From Aequorivita vladivostokensis (GTDB taxonomy: Bacteria > Bacteroidota > Bacteroidia > Flavobacteriales > Flavobacteriaceae): a DNA stretch of 64,000 nucleotides. This document shows positions 1 to 8,351 of the stretch, piece by piece (position 1 is the stretch's first letter; each line of letters opens with the position of its first letter). Below the pieces are notes generated by a model that worked only from the letters and a program-made list of their open reading frames with translations, was not told the origin of the DNA and did no database searches. Made by a program: the position numbers and the translations under genes. Location of the stretch: NCBI RefSeq assembly GCF_000952855.1, contig NZ_JSVU01000008.1, positions 62,001-126,000 of the forward strand. Reading direction: 5' to 3'.

Positions 1-325
1 TTTTCATGGCTTTTGGTATCTCAAAGTGGATGGTTTCAGAATAATCCCCATCTACCGTATTTTCCGGTCCTTTTTTTAAATAGGTGTAAACAACTACGGT
101 ATTCGAGCCGGCAACCATCTCTGGATAGGTCGCTCCCGTGCCATCTTCCTTGACAACAAGATTCATGTTTTCGTGAACTTGCACGTTACAGTTCCCCGCC
201 TCGGGACAGCCCGTGGCCTTTTCGCTTATTTGTTCCATGGTGTTTTCTGTTGTGGTTGCTGTACCCGTCTGCGTTTTGCATGCGTTTATCATTAAAAGTG
301 GAAGTAAAAAATAAAATGCTTTCAT
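1..325 (-). CDS. Partial lipoprotein, C-terminus off the left edge
   Basis: This reading frame is open from the left edge of the window and starts at an ATG on the minus strand at 325. Its first residues, MKAFYFLLPLLMINACK, form a short type II signal peptide with a lipobox (INAC), so the mature protein should be lipid-anchored at Cys16. A short Thr-rich linker follows, then a segment with two Cys residues (GCPEAGNC) and a beta-rich stretch. About 108 residues are visible and no stop is reached. I do not recognise a functional family. The lipoprotein call is direct from the sequence; the role is unknown. Confidence 0.7.
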   Translation of the reverse strand, partial: MKAFYFLLPLLMINACKTQTGTATTTENTMEQISEKATGCPEAGNCNVQVHENMNLVVKEDGTGATYPEMVAGSNTVVVYTYLKKGPENTVDGDYSETIHFEIPKAMK

Positions 326-463
326 AATGGTTTGATTTTAAGGTTCAATATATAATAAAGGAATGGATTTATTTTTTGGCGCTTTGCTTTAAAATATCTA
401 TTCCCAACTTTCATACAAAATTTATTCGCGGTCTAAACCCAAGCACCCATCACCTGTCATACT

Positions 464-479
464 CCGTGCAGTCGAAGTG
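464..479 (+). repeat. Dispersed 16-bp element (GAGYGCAGTCGAAGTG family)
   Basis: CCGTGCAGTCGAAGTG is one of five related copies in the window (also 23949, 50250, 58877 and 58915). Here, as at 58915-58930, it is followed without a gap by CAGCAYC-type heptamers. It lies outside genes. Confidence 0.65.
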
Positions 480-507
480 CAGCATCCAGCCCCCAGCATC
501 TAGCACG
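480..507. repeat. Short heptamer array (CAGCATC family)
   Basis: Four consecutive 7-bp units (CAGCATC, CAGCCCC, CAGCATC, TAGCACG) follow the 16-bp element at 464-479. The array lies just downstream of the lipoprotein gene at 529-1269, which is read from the minus strand. The same composite order recurs at 58915-58993. Confidence 0.6.
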
Positions 508-528
508 CCACAGCCGTAACCCCGCATC

Positions 529-1269
529 CTACTGCTCCAGCTCCACCTCTAGATCCAACAGATCGGGATCCTTAAAATAATCGACAAATGACTTCTGCAC
601 TATTACGGTTTTTCCATCGCCGGAAAAGGTGGCATCGGGATTGGAAGTCCGTTTTATTTTCTTCGGAAAAGTATATTTTAACGTATAATAGGAGCCACCC
701 ATAAAAGCTTCGGTCTGCTTTAAGCTGTCCACCTGCTTCTTATGGAGGGTTTTATCCTTAATATATGCGTCCCTATTAAATACGCCATCGGCGAAAGAAT
801 AGTTTACCCCTATCACTTCGGGCGAATTCCCATCTTCTTTTGTTTGGCTACTGGAATCTGGACTGGGCATTAAATTGCCGGCCTGCTCCAGCCCGTTCAA
901 AATATCGTTTGCCTCGCGTATATGTGTAAATTTTGTGGAAACCTCATAAACCATTTCCGCAGTTTCAGAATTCATCTTGATATGAAAATTGAAATTCTCC
1001 ATTTTTCTCAGTTTTTCCCGTTCATCTTTTGATAGTTGGGAAATGCTGTCCTTTTTCTCTTCCAAAAATTGCTTCATATAGATAATGGTATCCAACTTTA
1101 CATTCAGGGAATCGCCCATGGCCGATCCTCCAAAGGCCATCATCTCGTTTAGGTTTACCTCTACGGCCATGGTACCGCTGCCATCTGCATTCATCACCAT
1201 TGTTTCTGTAAACTGGCAACTCCAAAATAATAAGCCGAGGGTAAAAAGTGCGAGTAATTTTAGTTTCAT
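529..1269 (-). CDS. Hypothetical lipoprotein, 246 aa
   Basis: A type II signal peptide with the lipobox LFWSC near residue 18 indicates a lipid-anchored envelope protein. The mature part starts with a Gly/Met-rich segment (MNADGSGTMAVEVN), continues with a charged, probably helical region and ends with beta-rich segments and an acidic tail. I do not recognise a named domain. The gene lies 4 bp downstream of the Pmp3/YqaE-like gene on the same strand, so the two are probably co-transcribed. That suggests an envelope-related role, but nothing more specific can be supported. Confidence 0.8.
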   Translation of the reverse strand: MKLKLLALFTLGLLFWSCQFTETMVMNADGSGTMAVEVNLNEMMAFGGSAMGDSLNVKLDTIIYMKQFLEEKKDSISQLSKDEREKLRKMENFNFHIKMNSETAEMVYEVSTKFTHIREANDILNGLEQAGNLMPSPDSSSQTKEDGNSPEVIGVNYSFADGVFNRDAYIKDKTLHKKQVDSLKQTEAFMGGSYYTLKYTFPKKIKRTSNPDATFSGDGKTVIVQKSFVDYFKDPDLLDLEVELEQ

Positions 1270-1273
1270 ATGG

Positions 1274-1432
1274 CTATCTGTTAGGATTGTTCAAAATAAT
1301 TAAAGCGGCAATAACGCCCGGAATCCAACCACAAACGGTAAGTATAAAAACTATAAGTACAGAACCACAACCTTTACCAATAACAGCAAGGGGCGGAAAA
1401 AGGATTGCAAGCAGCACGCGCCATAAACTCAT
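1274..1432 (-). CDS. YqaE/Pmp3 family small membrane protein, 52 aa
   Basis: The protein begins MSLWRVLLAILFPPLAVIGK and has a second hydrophobic segment containing CGWIPGVIAALIIL, ending in NNPNR. The PPLAV..GKG...VFILTVCGWIPGVIAA pattern is the signature of the Pmp3/YqaE (UPF0057) proteolipids, which are 50-60 residue double-spanning membrane peptides often linked to membrane stress or cation balance. Start and stop were read directly from the sequence, and the length is normal for the family. It ends 4 bp before the lipoprotein gene at 529-1269, suggesting a two-gene transcript. The family call is confident; the physiological role here is inferred. Confidence 0.88.
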   Translation of the reverse strand: MSLWRVLLAILFPPLAVIGKGCGSVLIVFILTVCGWIPGVIAALIILNNPNR

Positions 1433-1482
1433 AAAAACAAAGCTACAATTTATATTCCTTATTTTCAGACTTAGTTATTTTG

Positions 1483-1608
1483 GAATTTGGAATCTGGAAT
1501 TTGGAACATGCCTGCCAAAGGCACGACAGGCAGGTTTGGAATTTGGAACCTCCCTACCAGAGGCACGACAGGCAGGTTTGGATTTTGGATTTTGGAATTT
1601 GGAATTTA
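1483..1608. repeat. Heptamer array (GGAATTT) with two 28-bp hairpin-containing inserts
   Basis: Four units (GGAATTT, GGAATCT, GGAATTT, GGAACAT) are followed by a 28-bp insert (1511-1538), two more units, a second 28-bp insert (1553-1580) and four final units. Both inserts end in GGCACGACAGGCAGGTTT, and the first can pair CCTGCC with GGCAGG. Each insert is exactly 4x7 bp, so the 7-bp phase holds across all 126 bp (18x7). Confidence 0.8.
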
Positions 1609-1647
1609 TTTTGAAAACCCTCTTTAGTATTTCGTACTTCAATTCCC

Positions 1648-1655
1648 TATCTTTG
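1648..1655 (+). promoter_or_regulatory. Predicted -7 promoter box of lysS
   Basis: TATCTTTG matches the Bacteroidota -7 consensus TAnnTTTG and lies 25 bp upstream of the lysS ATG. A clear -33 TTG at the usual spacing is not seen, so the call rests on the -7 box and position. Confidence 0.55.
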
Positions 1656-1680
1656 CAGCCTTATTTTTAGAAACCATTCT

Positions 1681-3372
1681 ATGCAACTGTCTGAACTGGA
1701 AATAATCCGAAGAGAAAAACTACAACAACTGCGCGATCGGGGCATAAACCCTTATCCCGCTGAGTTATACCCTGTAAGCGACACTTCAATAAAGATAAAG
1801 GCCAATTTTGAGGAAGGAAAAAAGGTAGTTGTAGCAGGCAGATTGATGTCCCGCAGAATTCAGGGCTCCGCCTCCTTTGCGGAACTGCAGGATGCCGATG
1901 GCCGTATTCAGGTATATTTCAATCGCGATGAAATTTGCCCAGGCGAGGATAAAAGTTACTATAACGATGTCTATAAAAAACTGCTCGATATAGGCGATTT
2001 TATCGGCATTGAGGGCGAGCTCTTTAAGACACAAGTAGGCGAAAAGACCATAATGGTTAAAAACTTCACGCTTTTAAGCAAAGCTTTGAAACCTCTCCCG
2101 CAACCACGTGTGGATGCTGAGGGAAAGGTGCATGATGCCTTTACAGATCCGGAGCAGCGATACCGACAGCGCTATGCCGATCTGGTGGTAAACCCGCACG
2201 TCAAGGAAATTTTTGTAAAGCGCACCAAACTTTTTAACGCCATGCGCACCTTCTTTAACGAGCGTGGCTATTTTGAGGTAGAAACTCCTATTTTACAGCC
2301 AATCCCTGGAGGGGCCGCAGCGCGTCCGTTCATTACGCACCACAATACCCTGGATATTCCATTATATATGCGAATAGCAAATGAATTGTACCTAAAAAGA
2401 CTCATCGTAGGTGGTTTTGATGGCGTTTATGAATTCTCAAAAAACTTCCGCAATGAAGGGATGGACCGCACCCACAACCCAGAGTTTACCGCCATGGAAA
2501 TTTACGTTTCCTATAAAGACTACAACTGGATGATGGATTTTTGTGAGCAGTTATTGGAATTCTGCGCCATGGAAGTAAACGGTACCACAAAGGCTACCTT
2601 CGGAAAACACGAAATCGACTTTAAGGCACCCTACCCAAGGGTAACCATGGCAGAATCGATTAAACATTTTACCGGATTCGATATTACCGGAAAGACGGAA
2701 GAGGAAATTCGCAAGGCTGCAATGGATATGAAAATTCCCGTAGATGATACTATGGGCAAGGGCAAATTGATTGATGAAATTTTTGGCGAAAAGTGCGAAG
2801 GCAACTACATTCAGCCCACCTTTATCACCGATTATCCAAAAGAAATGAGCCCACTGTGCAAAGAGCATCGCGATAACCCAGAACTCACCGAACGTTTTGA
2901 GCTTATGGTCTGCGGCAAGGAAATTGCAAATGCCTATAGCGAACTTAATGATCCCATCGACCAGCGCGAGCGCTTCGAGGCTCAATTAAAATTGGCAGAT
3001 AGAGGCGATGACGAGGCAACGGCATTTATAGATTACGACTTTCTTAGAGCTTTGGAATACGGTATGCCTCCTACCAGCGGGATGGGCATTGGGATGGACC
3101 GCTTGATTATGTTCCTCACCAATAACGCTTCAATTCAAGAAGTGCTATTCTTTCCACAAATGCGCCCCGAGAAGAAAAAGATAGAAATGACCGAAGAAGA
3201 AAAAACGGTTTATACCTTATTGAAAGCCAACTCCCCTATCGCATTGGAAATACTAAAAACCCAAAGTGGTTTAAGTAACAAAAAGTGGGACAAAGCAATA
3301 AAAGGCCTAACCGCCTCAAAAGTGGCCAAGGTGGAAAAGACAGAAGACGCCTTAATGGTTTCCACAATTTAA
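1681..3372 (+). CDS. lysS: Lysyl-tRNA synthetase, class II
   Basis: This cytoplasmic enzyme charges tRNA-Lys with lysine. The N-terminal OB-fold anticodon-binding domain is visible at about residues 50-130 (VVVAGRLMSRR). The class II motifs follow: motif 1 near 195 (GYFEVETPILQPIPGG), motif 2 near 256 (FRNEGMDRTHNPEFT) and motif 3 near 467 (GMGIGMDRLIMFL). At 563 residues it is longer than the roughly 505-residue E. coli enzyme. The extra is a C-terminal helical tail after about residue 500 (TEEEKTVYTLLKANSPIALE onward), which I believe is common in Bacteroidota LysRS. The ATG lies 25 bp after a TATCTTTG box, and a terminator follows. Confidence 0.97.
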   Translation: MQLSELEIIRREKLQQLRDRGINPYPAELYPVSDTSIKIKANFEEGKKVVVAGRLMSRRIQGSASFAELQDADGRIQVYFNRDEICPGEDKSYYNDVYKKLLDIGDFIGIEGELFKTQVGEKTIMVKNFTLLSKALKPLPQPRVDAEGKVHDAFTDPEQRYRQRYADLVVNPHVKEIFVKRTKLFNAMRTFFNERGYFEVETPILQPIPGGAAARPFITHHNTLDIPLYMRIANELYLKRLIVGGFDGVYEFSKNFRNEGMDRTHNPEFTAMEIYVSYKDYNWMMDFCEQLLEFCAMEVNGTTKATFGKHEIDFKAPYPRVTMAESIKHFTGFDITGKTEEEIRKAAMDMKIPVDDTMGKGKLIDEIFGEKCEGNYIQPTFITDYPKEMSPLCKEHRDNPELTERFELMVCGKEIANAYSELNDPIDQRERFEAQLKLADRGDDEATAFIDYDFLRALEYGMPPTSGMGIGMDRLIMFLTNNASIQEVLFFPQMRPEKKKIEMTEEEKTVYTLLKANSPIALEILKTQSGLSNKKWDKAIKGLTASKVAKVEKTEDALMVSTI

Positions 3373-3415
3373 ATAGTCAACGCAACCTTTCCCCATAGGT
3401 TCTGCAATTAATTTC

Positions 3416-3450
3416 AAAAAGGAGATTACGGTAATGTAGTTTCCTTTTTT
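3416..3450 (+). terminator. Terminator after lysS
   Basis: AAAAAGGA and TTCCTTTTTT can pair around a loop of about 17 nt, and the 3' arm ends in a T run. It lies 43 bp past the lysS stop. The long loop makes it a moderate call. Confidence 0.55.
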
Positions 3451-3568
3451 CATTTTTCTCGGGAAATTTCAGAATATTCTTTTAATTCTTTGTTTTAAAA
3501 CGCTTTGAATTATAACAGATTACCGCTACATTTGGCAATCTATTCACTCATTCTAAACCTATTATTTT

Positions 3569-5689
3569 ATGAAAAGACTATTATTCACTTCGCTATTATT
3601 GGCGTTTACACAAGTTTTCTTTGCACAAATAAGCAAGGAAAGTGTAGCCCAATCCTGGATGGACAGTAACATGCCCATCAACAAAACCAATCAAGGTTTT
3701 GCCATGACAAAAAGCCACGCCGGTCCTTCCGGTGAGACATTTCGGTATCAACACACCGTAAACGGGGTAGAGGTATTCGACTCATCCGTAGCAGTCCACG
3801 TTTCAAACAAGAATCAAGTAACCTACCACGCCAGTACGTTTGACAGTGCCGTGGAAACAATAGATACAAACCCATCAATATCTGAAAATGAAGCTTTTAA
3901 TATCGCGAAAACAGCCCTAAACATTGAAGGCTATATTTCGAACCAAGACGTAAAGCTTTATGTGTACAACAAATTGGGCAGCAGCAAATTGGTTTATAGG
4001 GTAACCATTATGTCCGAATTTCGCATAGGCAACTGGGAAACTATCATAGATGCCAAAACAGGTACTATATTGAGCACCCAGGATATTGCGATTTATCATA
4101 AAAAAAATGGCGACCACAGTCCAATTTCAATAAAAAATCCAACTTCCACGCTTGCAAACGGAACGGCTCTGGTCTTTGACCCAGATCCACTTACCAAAAC
4201 GGGCAGTACCTATGGCGGCACCTATTCCGATAATGGCGATCAAACCAATCCAGATCTTGATGCGGCCAGAACCGCGGTAACTTTATTCGATATTGATTTT
4301 GACGGCACAAATTACAGGCTAAGAGGCCCCTATACCGAAATAGCGGAATTGGGCTCACCCGCCACCGGTCTGTTTTTACAACCATCTCCCGCTTTTAACT
4401 TTACCCGTAACGAGCAAGGCTTTGAAGCTGCAAACTGCTATCACCACATCGATAAAAGCTTCCGATACATCAACGATGTTTTAGGAATTCCGTTAGTTTC
4501 CATCTACAATGGAGGCGTGGTTCGCTATGATCCACACGGCGCCAATGGTGCAGATAACTCTTTTTATACTGCCGGTACGCTTCAATTTGGGGAAGGCGGT
4601 GTAGATGATGCCGAAGATATGGACGTTATACTTCACGAATTGGGACACGGACTTCACGATTTTGCTACCAACGGCAATCTTAGCCAAGTAAATGGCCTAA
4701 GTGAGGGAACAGGAGATTATTGGGCCAATTCCTATAAACGAAGCACAGGCTTTTGGGATATTACAGACCCTCAGTATTTCTGGGTATTTGGTTGGGACGG
4801 ACACAATCAATATTGGAACGGAAGGGTTACCAATTATGGCGCCACTTACCCTGGAGGCCTTACTGGTTCAATCCATACCGATGGACAGATATGGGCCTCA
4901 GTACTTCTTGAAATTTGGGAAATTATAGGAAGGGAAAAAATGGACGCCGCAGTTTGGGAAGGTCTTGCCATGACAAATAGCAACACCAACCAACAAAACG
5001 CTGCTATCGCAGTTAGACAGGCAGCTATAGATATGGGATATAGCTGCGCCGAAATCGATGCCTTTACAGATCGATTTACGGCACGTGGCTATGTTTTGCC
5101 TAATTACATTTGCGATCCAACAGCCTGCGATATTTCGGCAATAGAGACCACAAATATTTCACTATGCGATGATAACGGCACCCCTACAGATGGTAGTGAC
5201 GATTTCTTCACGGCAGATGTGACCGTAAGCTTTGTAAATCCACCAGCTACTGGCACTCTCGATTTAACGGGTGACGGCACAGCGTCAATAACCACATCGG
5301 GCCTAACCACCTCGCACACCTTTGTGGGGGTAGTATTTGCATCAGATGGCGGAGCTATCGATCTCACTGCGGCCTTTTCTGATAGTACAGACTGCAACTA
5401 CCAAGATAATAATACAGGTACGGCTCCGGCCCCCTGTGTTACCGCAGGAGTTAATGACAATGAAATTTCCAGTGTGTCTATCTACCCCAACCCTGCTGAT
5501 AGCACCATTTCATTATCAAACTTGACGCGCGATTATAAAGTGGCAATTTACAATATGCTCGGCCAGAAAGTTAAAGACCAACGTGTGGATGCAAACAACA
5601 ACAGCATCAATATCCAGGATCTTTCCTTTGGCGTGTATGTATTGAAATTTGAAGATTATAACAAAGTATTGCGCTTTGTTGTAAAATAA
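3569..5689 (+). CDS. Secreted M36 (fungalysin-type) zinc metalloprotease with T9SS sorting domain
   Basis: A signal peptide (MKRLLFTSLLLAFTQVFFAQ) is followed by an FTP-like propeptide at about residues 50-130. The zinc motif HELGH in VILHELGHGLHDF lies near residue 355, and a downstream glutamate in EGTGDYWA near 378 supplies the third ligand, as in the M36 family. After the catalytic domain come a beta-rich region of about 100 residues and a T9SS type A sorting domain from about residue 635 (VSIYPNPADSTISL). It should therefore be exported, cross the outer membrane through T9SS, and degrade proteins outside the cell. At 706 residues it is normal for flavobacterial members. It has its own terminator. 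Confidence 0.93.
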   Translation: MKRLLFTSLLLAFTQVFFAQISKESVAQSWMDSNMPINKTNQGFAMTKSHAGPSGETFRYQHTVNGVEVFDSSVAVHVSNKNQVTYHASTFDSAVETIDTNPSISENEAFNIAKTALNIEGYISNQDVKLYVYNKLGSSKLVYRVTIMSEFRIGNWETIIDAKTGTILSTQDIAIYHKKNGDHSPISIKNPTSTLANGTALVFDPDPLTKTGSTYGGTYSDNGDQTNPDLDAARTAVTLFDIDFDGTNYRLRGPYTEIAELGSPATGLFLQPSPAFNFTRNEQGFEAANCYHHIDKSFRYINDVLGIPLVSIYNGGVVRYDPHGANGADNSFYTAGTLQFGEGGVDDAEDMDVILHELGHGLHDFATNGNLSQVNGLSEGTGDYWANSYKRSTGFWDITDPQYFWVFGWDGHNQYWNGRVTNYGATYPGGLTGSIHTDGQIWASVLLEIWEIIGREKMDAAVWEGLAMTNSNTNQQNAAIAVRQAAIDMGYSCAEIDAFTDRFTARGYVLPNYICDPTACDISAIETTNISLCDDNGTPTDGSDDFFTADVTVSFVNPPATGTLDLTGDGTASITTSGLTTSHTFVGVVFASDGGAIDLTAAFSDSTDCNYQDNNTGTAPAPCVTAGVNDNEISSVSIYPNPADSTISLSNLTRDYKVAIYNMLGQKVKDQRVDANNNSINIQDLSFGVYVLKFEDYNKVLRFVVK

Positions 5690-5713
5690 TAAATAGCTAA
5701 TTTATTTCTTATG

Positions 5714-5746
5714 AAATGGGCCGTAGCAATACGGCTCATTTTTTTT
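5714..5746 (+). terminator. Terminator after the M36 protease gene
   Basis: ATGGGCCGTA pairs with TACGGCTCAT (one G-T pair) around a GCAA loop, followed by a T run of eight. It starts 25 bp after the stop codon. Confidence 0.9.
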
Positions 5747-5880
5747 ACATAAACTTCTCGTATCCTTGAGAAGAGAGCAGCCTTAAAAGATTTTTTTGAA
5801 TTGACTTTGTCGGAAATATTAGACTGACATTAAACTTATTTATAGTTATGGCGTCCTACTTCTGTAAACATTAAAATCGC

Positions 5881-6315
5881 ATGCAGATGAAAAAAGCAAT
5901 GATAATCCTTATGGCCCTTACCACTTTCGCCATAACCGCACAACACAAAAACCCGGACAGAAAAGAAAATCGTAGCCAGCTGAGGGAAAACTTAACCCCT
6001 GAACAACGCGCGGAGTTGCACGCCAAAAAGATGACTCTCGATTTAAACCTCAACGAAACTCAACAGACCCAAGTGAGACAACTGTTGCTGGATATGCAAG
6101 AAAACAAGCCTGAACGTCCCGCAAACAAAGAGGAAATGACCCCCGCCCAAAAGTTTGAGGCAAAAAACGCAATGCTCGACCGACGCATAGCGATGAAAAA
6201 AGCAATGAAGGAAATACTGTCCGAGGAACAATTCTCTAAATGGGAAAAGGACCGCGAAAATAAACAGACACGCTTTAAGCACAAAAAACGAATGGAAAAA
6301 CGCGGCGAGAAATAA
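5881..6315 (+). CDS. Small secreted LTxxQ/Spy-like protein, 144 aa
   Basis: A signal peptide is followed by a strongly charged helical protein with the motif LTPEQRAELHAKK near residue 40 and a related ILSEEQFSKWEKD near residue 110. Such LTxxQ repeats are typical of the periplasmic Spy/CpxP-type stress proteins and their Bacteroidota relatives. A chaperone-like or envelope-stress role is inferred, not shown. The translated start could be ATG 5881 (MQMKKAM) or ATG 5887 (MKKAM); the second gives a more usual signal peptide. The next gene encodes a shorter protein of the same design, so the pair probably arose by duplication. Confidence 0.82.
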   Translation: MQMKKAMIILMALTTFAITAQHKNPDRKENRSQLRENLTPEQRAELHAKKMTLDLNLNETQQTQVRQLLLDMQENKPERPANKEEMTPAQKFEAKNAMLDRRIAMKKAMKEILSEEQFSKWEKDRENKQTRFKHKKRMEKRGEK

Positions 6316-6409
6316 TTAACCAAAAAAATACACTATTTTTGGCGTAATTGTTGTTTTAGTTAATATCAAATTAGTTACTTTAGTAACTTTAAAATCAAAA
6401 ATTAAAAAG

Positions 6410-6754
6410 ATGAAAAACCTAATAACAGTATTTGCCTTTGCGGTTACAATGCTTTTGGGAGCGCAAACAGCTTCCGCTCAGCAACTATCCCAAGATAATA
6501 GCAGACCCGAAGTAATAGCCAAAACAGAAACCGCAAAAATTACGGATGCCCTAAACCTAAATGGCGATCAAAGCCGTGCCGTATTTAGAGCTTACGTTAC
6601 TAAGGAAGTAAACTATCAAAAACACATTGATGGCAAGGACGTTGCAGATGCCACCGTAAAGGCCAACAAACAAAAATTTGATTCTTCCCTAAAGGAAACA
6701 ATGAAAAAGATTCTTACGCCAGAGCAATACGAACAATGGCTTAAAATGGAATAA
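6410..6754 (+). CDS. Small secreted LTxxQ-like protein, 114 aa
   Basis: An N-terminal signal peptide ends around ASAQQ near residue 24. The mature helical domain ends in KKILTPEQYEQWLKME, matching the C-terminal LTPEQ/ILSEEQ motif of the preceding gene. It carries a single clear motif, so it may be a shortened paralogue. The two genes are 94 bp apart on the same strand, and a bidirectional terminator follows. The envelope location is supported by the signal peptide; the function is unknown. Confidence 0.82.
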   Translation: MKNLITVFAFAVTMLLGAQTASAQQLSQDNSRPEVIAKTETAKITDALNLNGDQSRAVFRAYVTKEVNYQKHIDGKDVADATVKANKQKFDSSLKETMKKILTPEQYEQWLKME

Positions 6755-6776
6755 TTAGTGATTAATTATATTTAAA

Positions 6777-6811
6777 TAAAGACCCTTTCTAAATTTAGAA
6801 AGGGTCTTTTA
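6777..6811. terminator. Bidirectional terminator between the 114-aa gene and hemL
   Basis: GACCCTTTCTAAA and TTTAGAAAGGGTC form a 13-bp stem with an A run before and a T run after, so it can stop transcription from both converging genes. Confidence 0.9.
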
Positions 6812-6856
6812 GATTAAAATAGTATCGAGATATCTTAACTTCTCTATATTTTGCCT

Positions 6857-8146
6857 TTATGCCAAAGTCTTCGCCACTTTCCCACAGGCCGTGATGGTAG
6901 CATCCAAATCCTCATAACTCAATGCGTCACAAAGAAACCAGGTTTCAAAAGCGCTTGGGGCAATGTAAATTCCTTCATTCAACATTCCGTGGAAAAACTT
7001 TTTGAAATTTTCATTATTGGCCGCGGCGGCAGAGGCAAAATCAATTACCGGTTCCTCCGAAAAATGTACCGAAATCATAGAGCCAACCCGGTTAATGGTA
7101 AATTTCACGCCTTCCGAAGTAAGCGCTGCATTTAAGCCTTTGTGCAAATATTCGGTTTTTTTGTTTATTGACTCAAAAACCTGCCTGTTCTGGTTCAATT
7201 CCTTCAGCATTGCCAACCCTGCTGCCATCGCCAGCGGATTTCCACTCAGGGTTCCCGCTTGATATACGGGACCGATGGGCGCCAAATGGTCCATAATTTC
7301 TTTCCTTGCAGCAAAAGCGCCAACGGGAAGGCCACCGCCAATTACCTTTCCGAACGTAACGATATCGGCCCTTACCCCGAAAAGTTCCTGCGCCCCCCCA
7401 GCGGCAAGCCTGAACCCGGTCATTACTTCGTCAAAAATCAAAAGAATATTGTTAGCGTCGCACAGGTTTCGTAAACCTTCCAAAAATCCTTTGGCAGGCG
7501 GGATACAACCCATATTTCCGGCCACGGGCTCTAAAATGATGCAGGCAATTTCATCTTTGTTTGCCGCAATTACCTCTTCCACGTTGTTCAAATCATTATA
7601 GGTGGCAAGTAGCGTGTCCTTGGCGGTGCCCTGGGTTACGCCCGGACTGTTCGGCGCGCCAAAAGTAACCGCCCCGCTCCCCGCTTGAATAAGGAAAGAG
7701 TCGCTATGGCCGTGGTAACATCCCGCAAACTTGATGATCTTGTCCTTGCCGGTATAGCCTCTCGCCAGCCGAACAGCGCTCATACAGGCCTCGGTACCGC
7801 TATTCACAAATCGTATTTTGTCTATATTTGGGACCATGGAGACGGCAAGCGCGGCTATTTCGGTTTCAATTTCCGTAGGCATTCCAAAGGACGTTCCTTT
7901 TTTGGCCTTGTCAATTACGGCACTCACTACCGGTTCGTGGGCATGGCCCAAGATCATCGGCCCCCAGGAATTTATATAATCAATCAGCTTGTTGCCATCT
8001 ACGTCGTACAGATATGCTCCTTTTGCCTTCTCAACAAAAACGGGAGTGCCCCCAACGGCCGTAAATGCGCGAACGGGCGAATTCACACCGCCCGGAATAA
8101 CTTTTTGCGCCTCCGTAAAAAGGGCGCTACTTCTTTGGTAATTCAT
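6857..8146 (-). CDS. hemL: Glutamate-1-semialdehyde 2,1-aminomutase
   Basis: HemL converts glutamate-1-semialdehyde to 5-aminolevulinate, the last step of the C5 route to tetrapyrroles. It is a cytoplasmic PLP enzyme of the class III aminotransferase fold. The family signature [20 protein letters not shown] is near residue 120. The segment [20 protein letters not shown] precedes the Schiff-base lysine in [16 protein letters not shown] near residue 265. Its length of 429 residues is typical. It converges with the LTxxQ pair across a shared terminator. The upstream side is an intergenic region with a heptamer array. Confidence 0.97.
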   Translation of the reverse strand: MNYQRSSALFTEAQKVIPGGVNSPVRAFTAVGGTPVFVEKAKGAYLYDVDGNKLIDYINSWGPMILGHAHEPVVSAVIDKAKKGTSFGMPTEIETEIAALAVSMVPNIDKIRFVNSGTEACMSAVRLARGYTGKDKIIKFAGCYHGHSDSFLIQAGSGAVTFGAPNSPGVTQGTAKDTLLATYNDLNNVEEVIAANKDEIACIILEPVAGNMGCIPPAKGFLEGLRNLCDANNILLIFDEVMTGFRLAAGGAQELFGVRADIVTFGKVIGGGLPVGAFAARKEIMDHLAPIGPVYQAGTLSGNPLAMAAGLAMLKELNQNRQVFESINKKTEYLHKGLNAALTSEGVKFTINRVGSMISVHFSEEPVIDFASAAAANNENFKKFFHGMLNEGIYIAPSAFETWFLCDALSYEDLDATITACGKVAKTLA

Positions 8147-8249
8147 AATAGTATTTTGATAATTTTTTTATTCTGAAGCCTTGACGAACAGTAGTACACT
8201 CCGCCATATTTCATTTTTCTCTTTCTTCTTAATTTCTCCAATAACCCCA

Positions 8250-8340
8250 AACTCCTAACTCATAACCCCTAACTCATAACTCCTAACTCATAACCCATAA
8301 CTCATAACTCATAACTCATAACCCATAAACAATAACTCAT
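8250..8340. repeat. Heptamer array, 13 perfect-phase units (AACTCAT family)
   Basis: Thirteen consecutive 7-bp units occupy exactly 91 bp. Most are AACTCAT, with AACCCAT, AACTCCT, AACCCCT and AAACAAT variants. The array fills most of the gap between hemL and the glucosaminidase gene and ends 11 bp before the latter's stop codon. It is not coding and shows no spacers. Confidence 0.9.
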
Positions 8341-8351
8341 AGTTCCAAAAA

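Noticed and set aside
2551-2985. Antisense frame within lysS
   Set aside because: It lies wholly inside a conserved gene and shows no recognisable domain.
8250-8340. CRISPR array
   Set aside because: The 7-bp units are directly adjacent with no spacers, and no cas gene is in the window.
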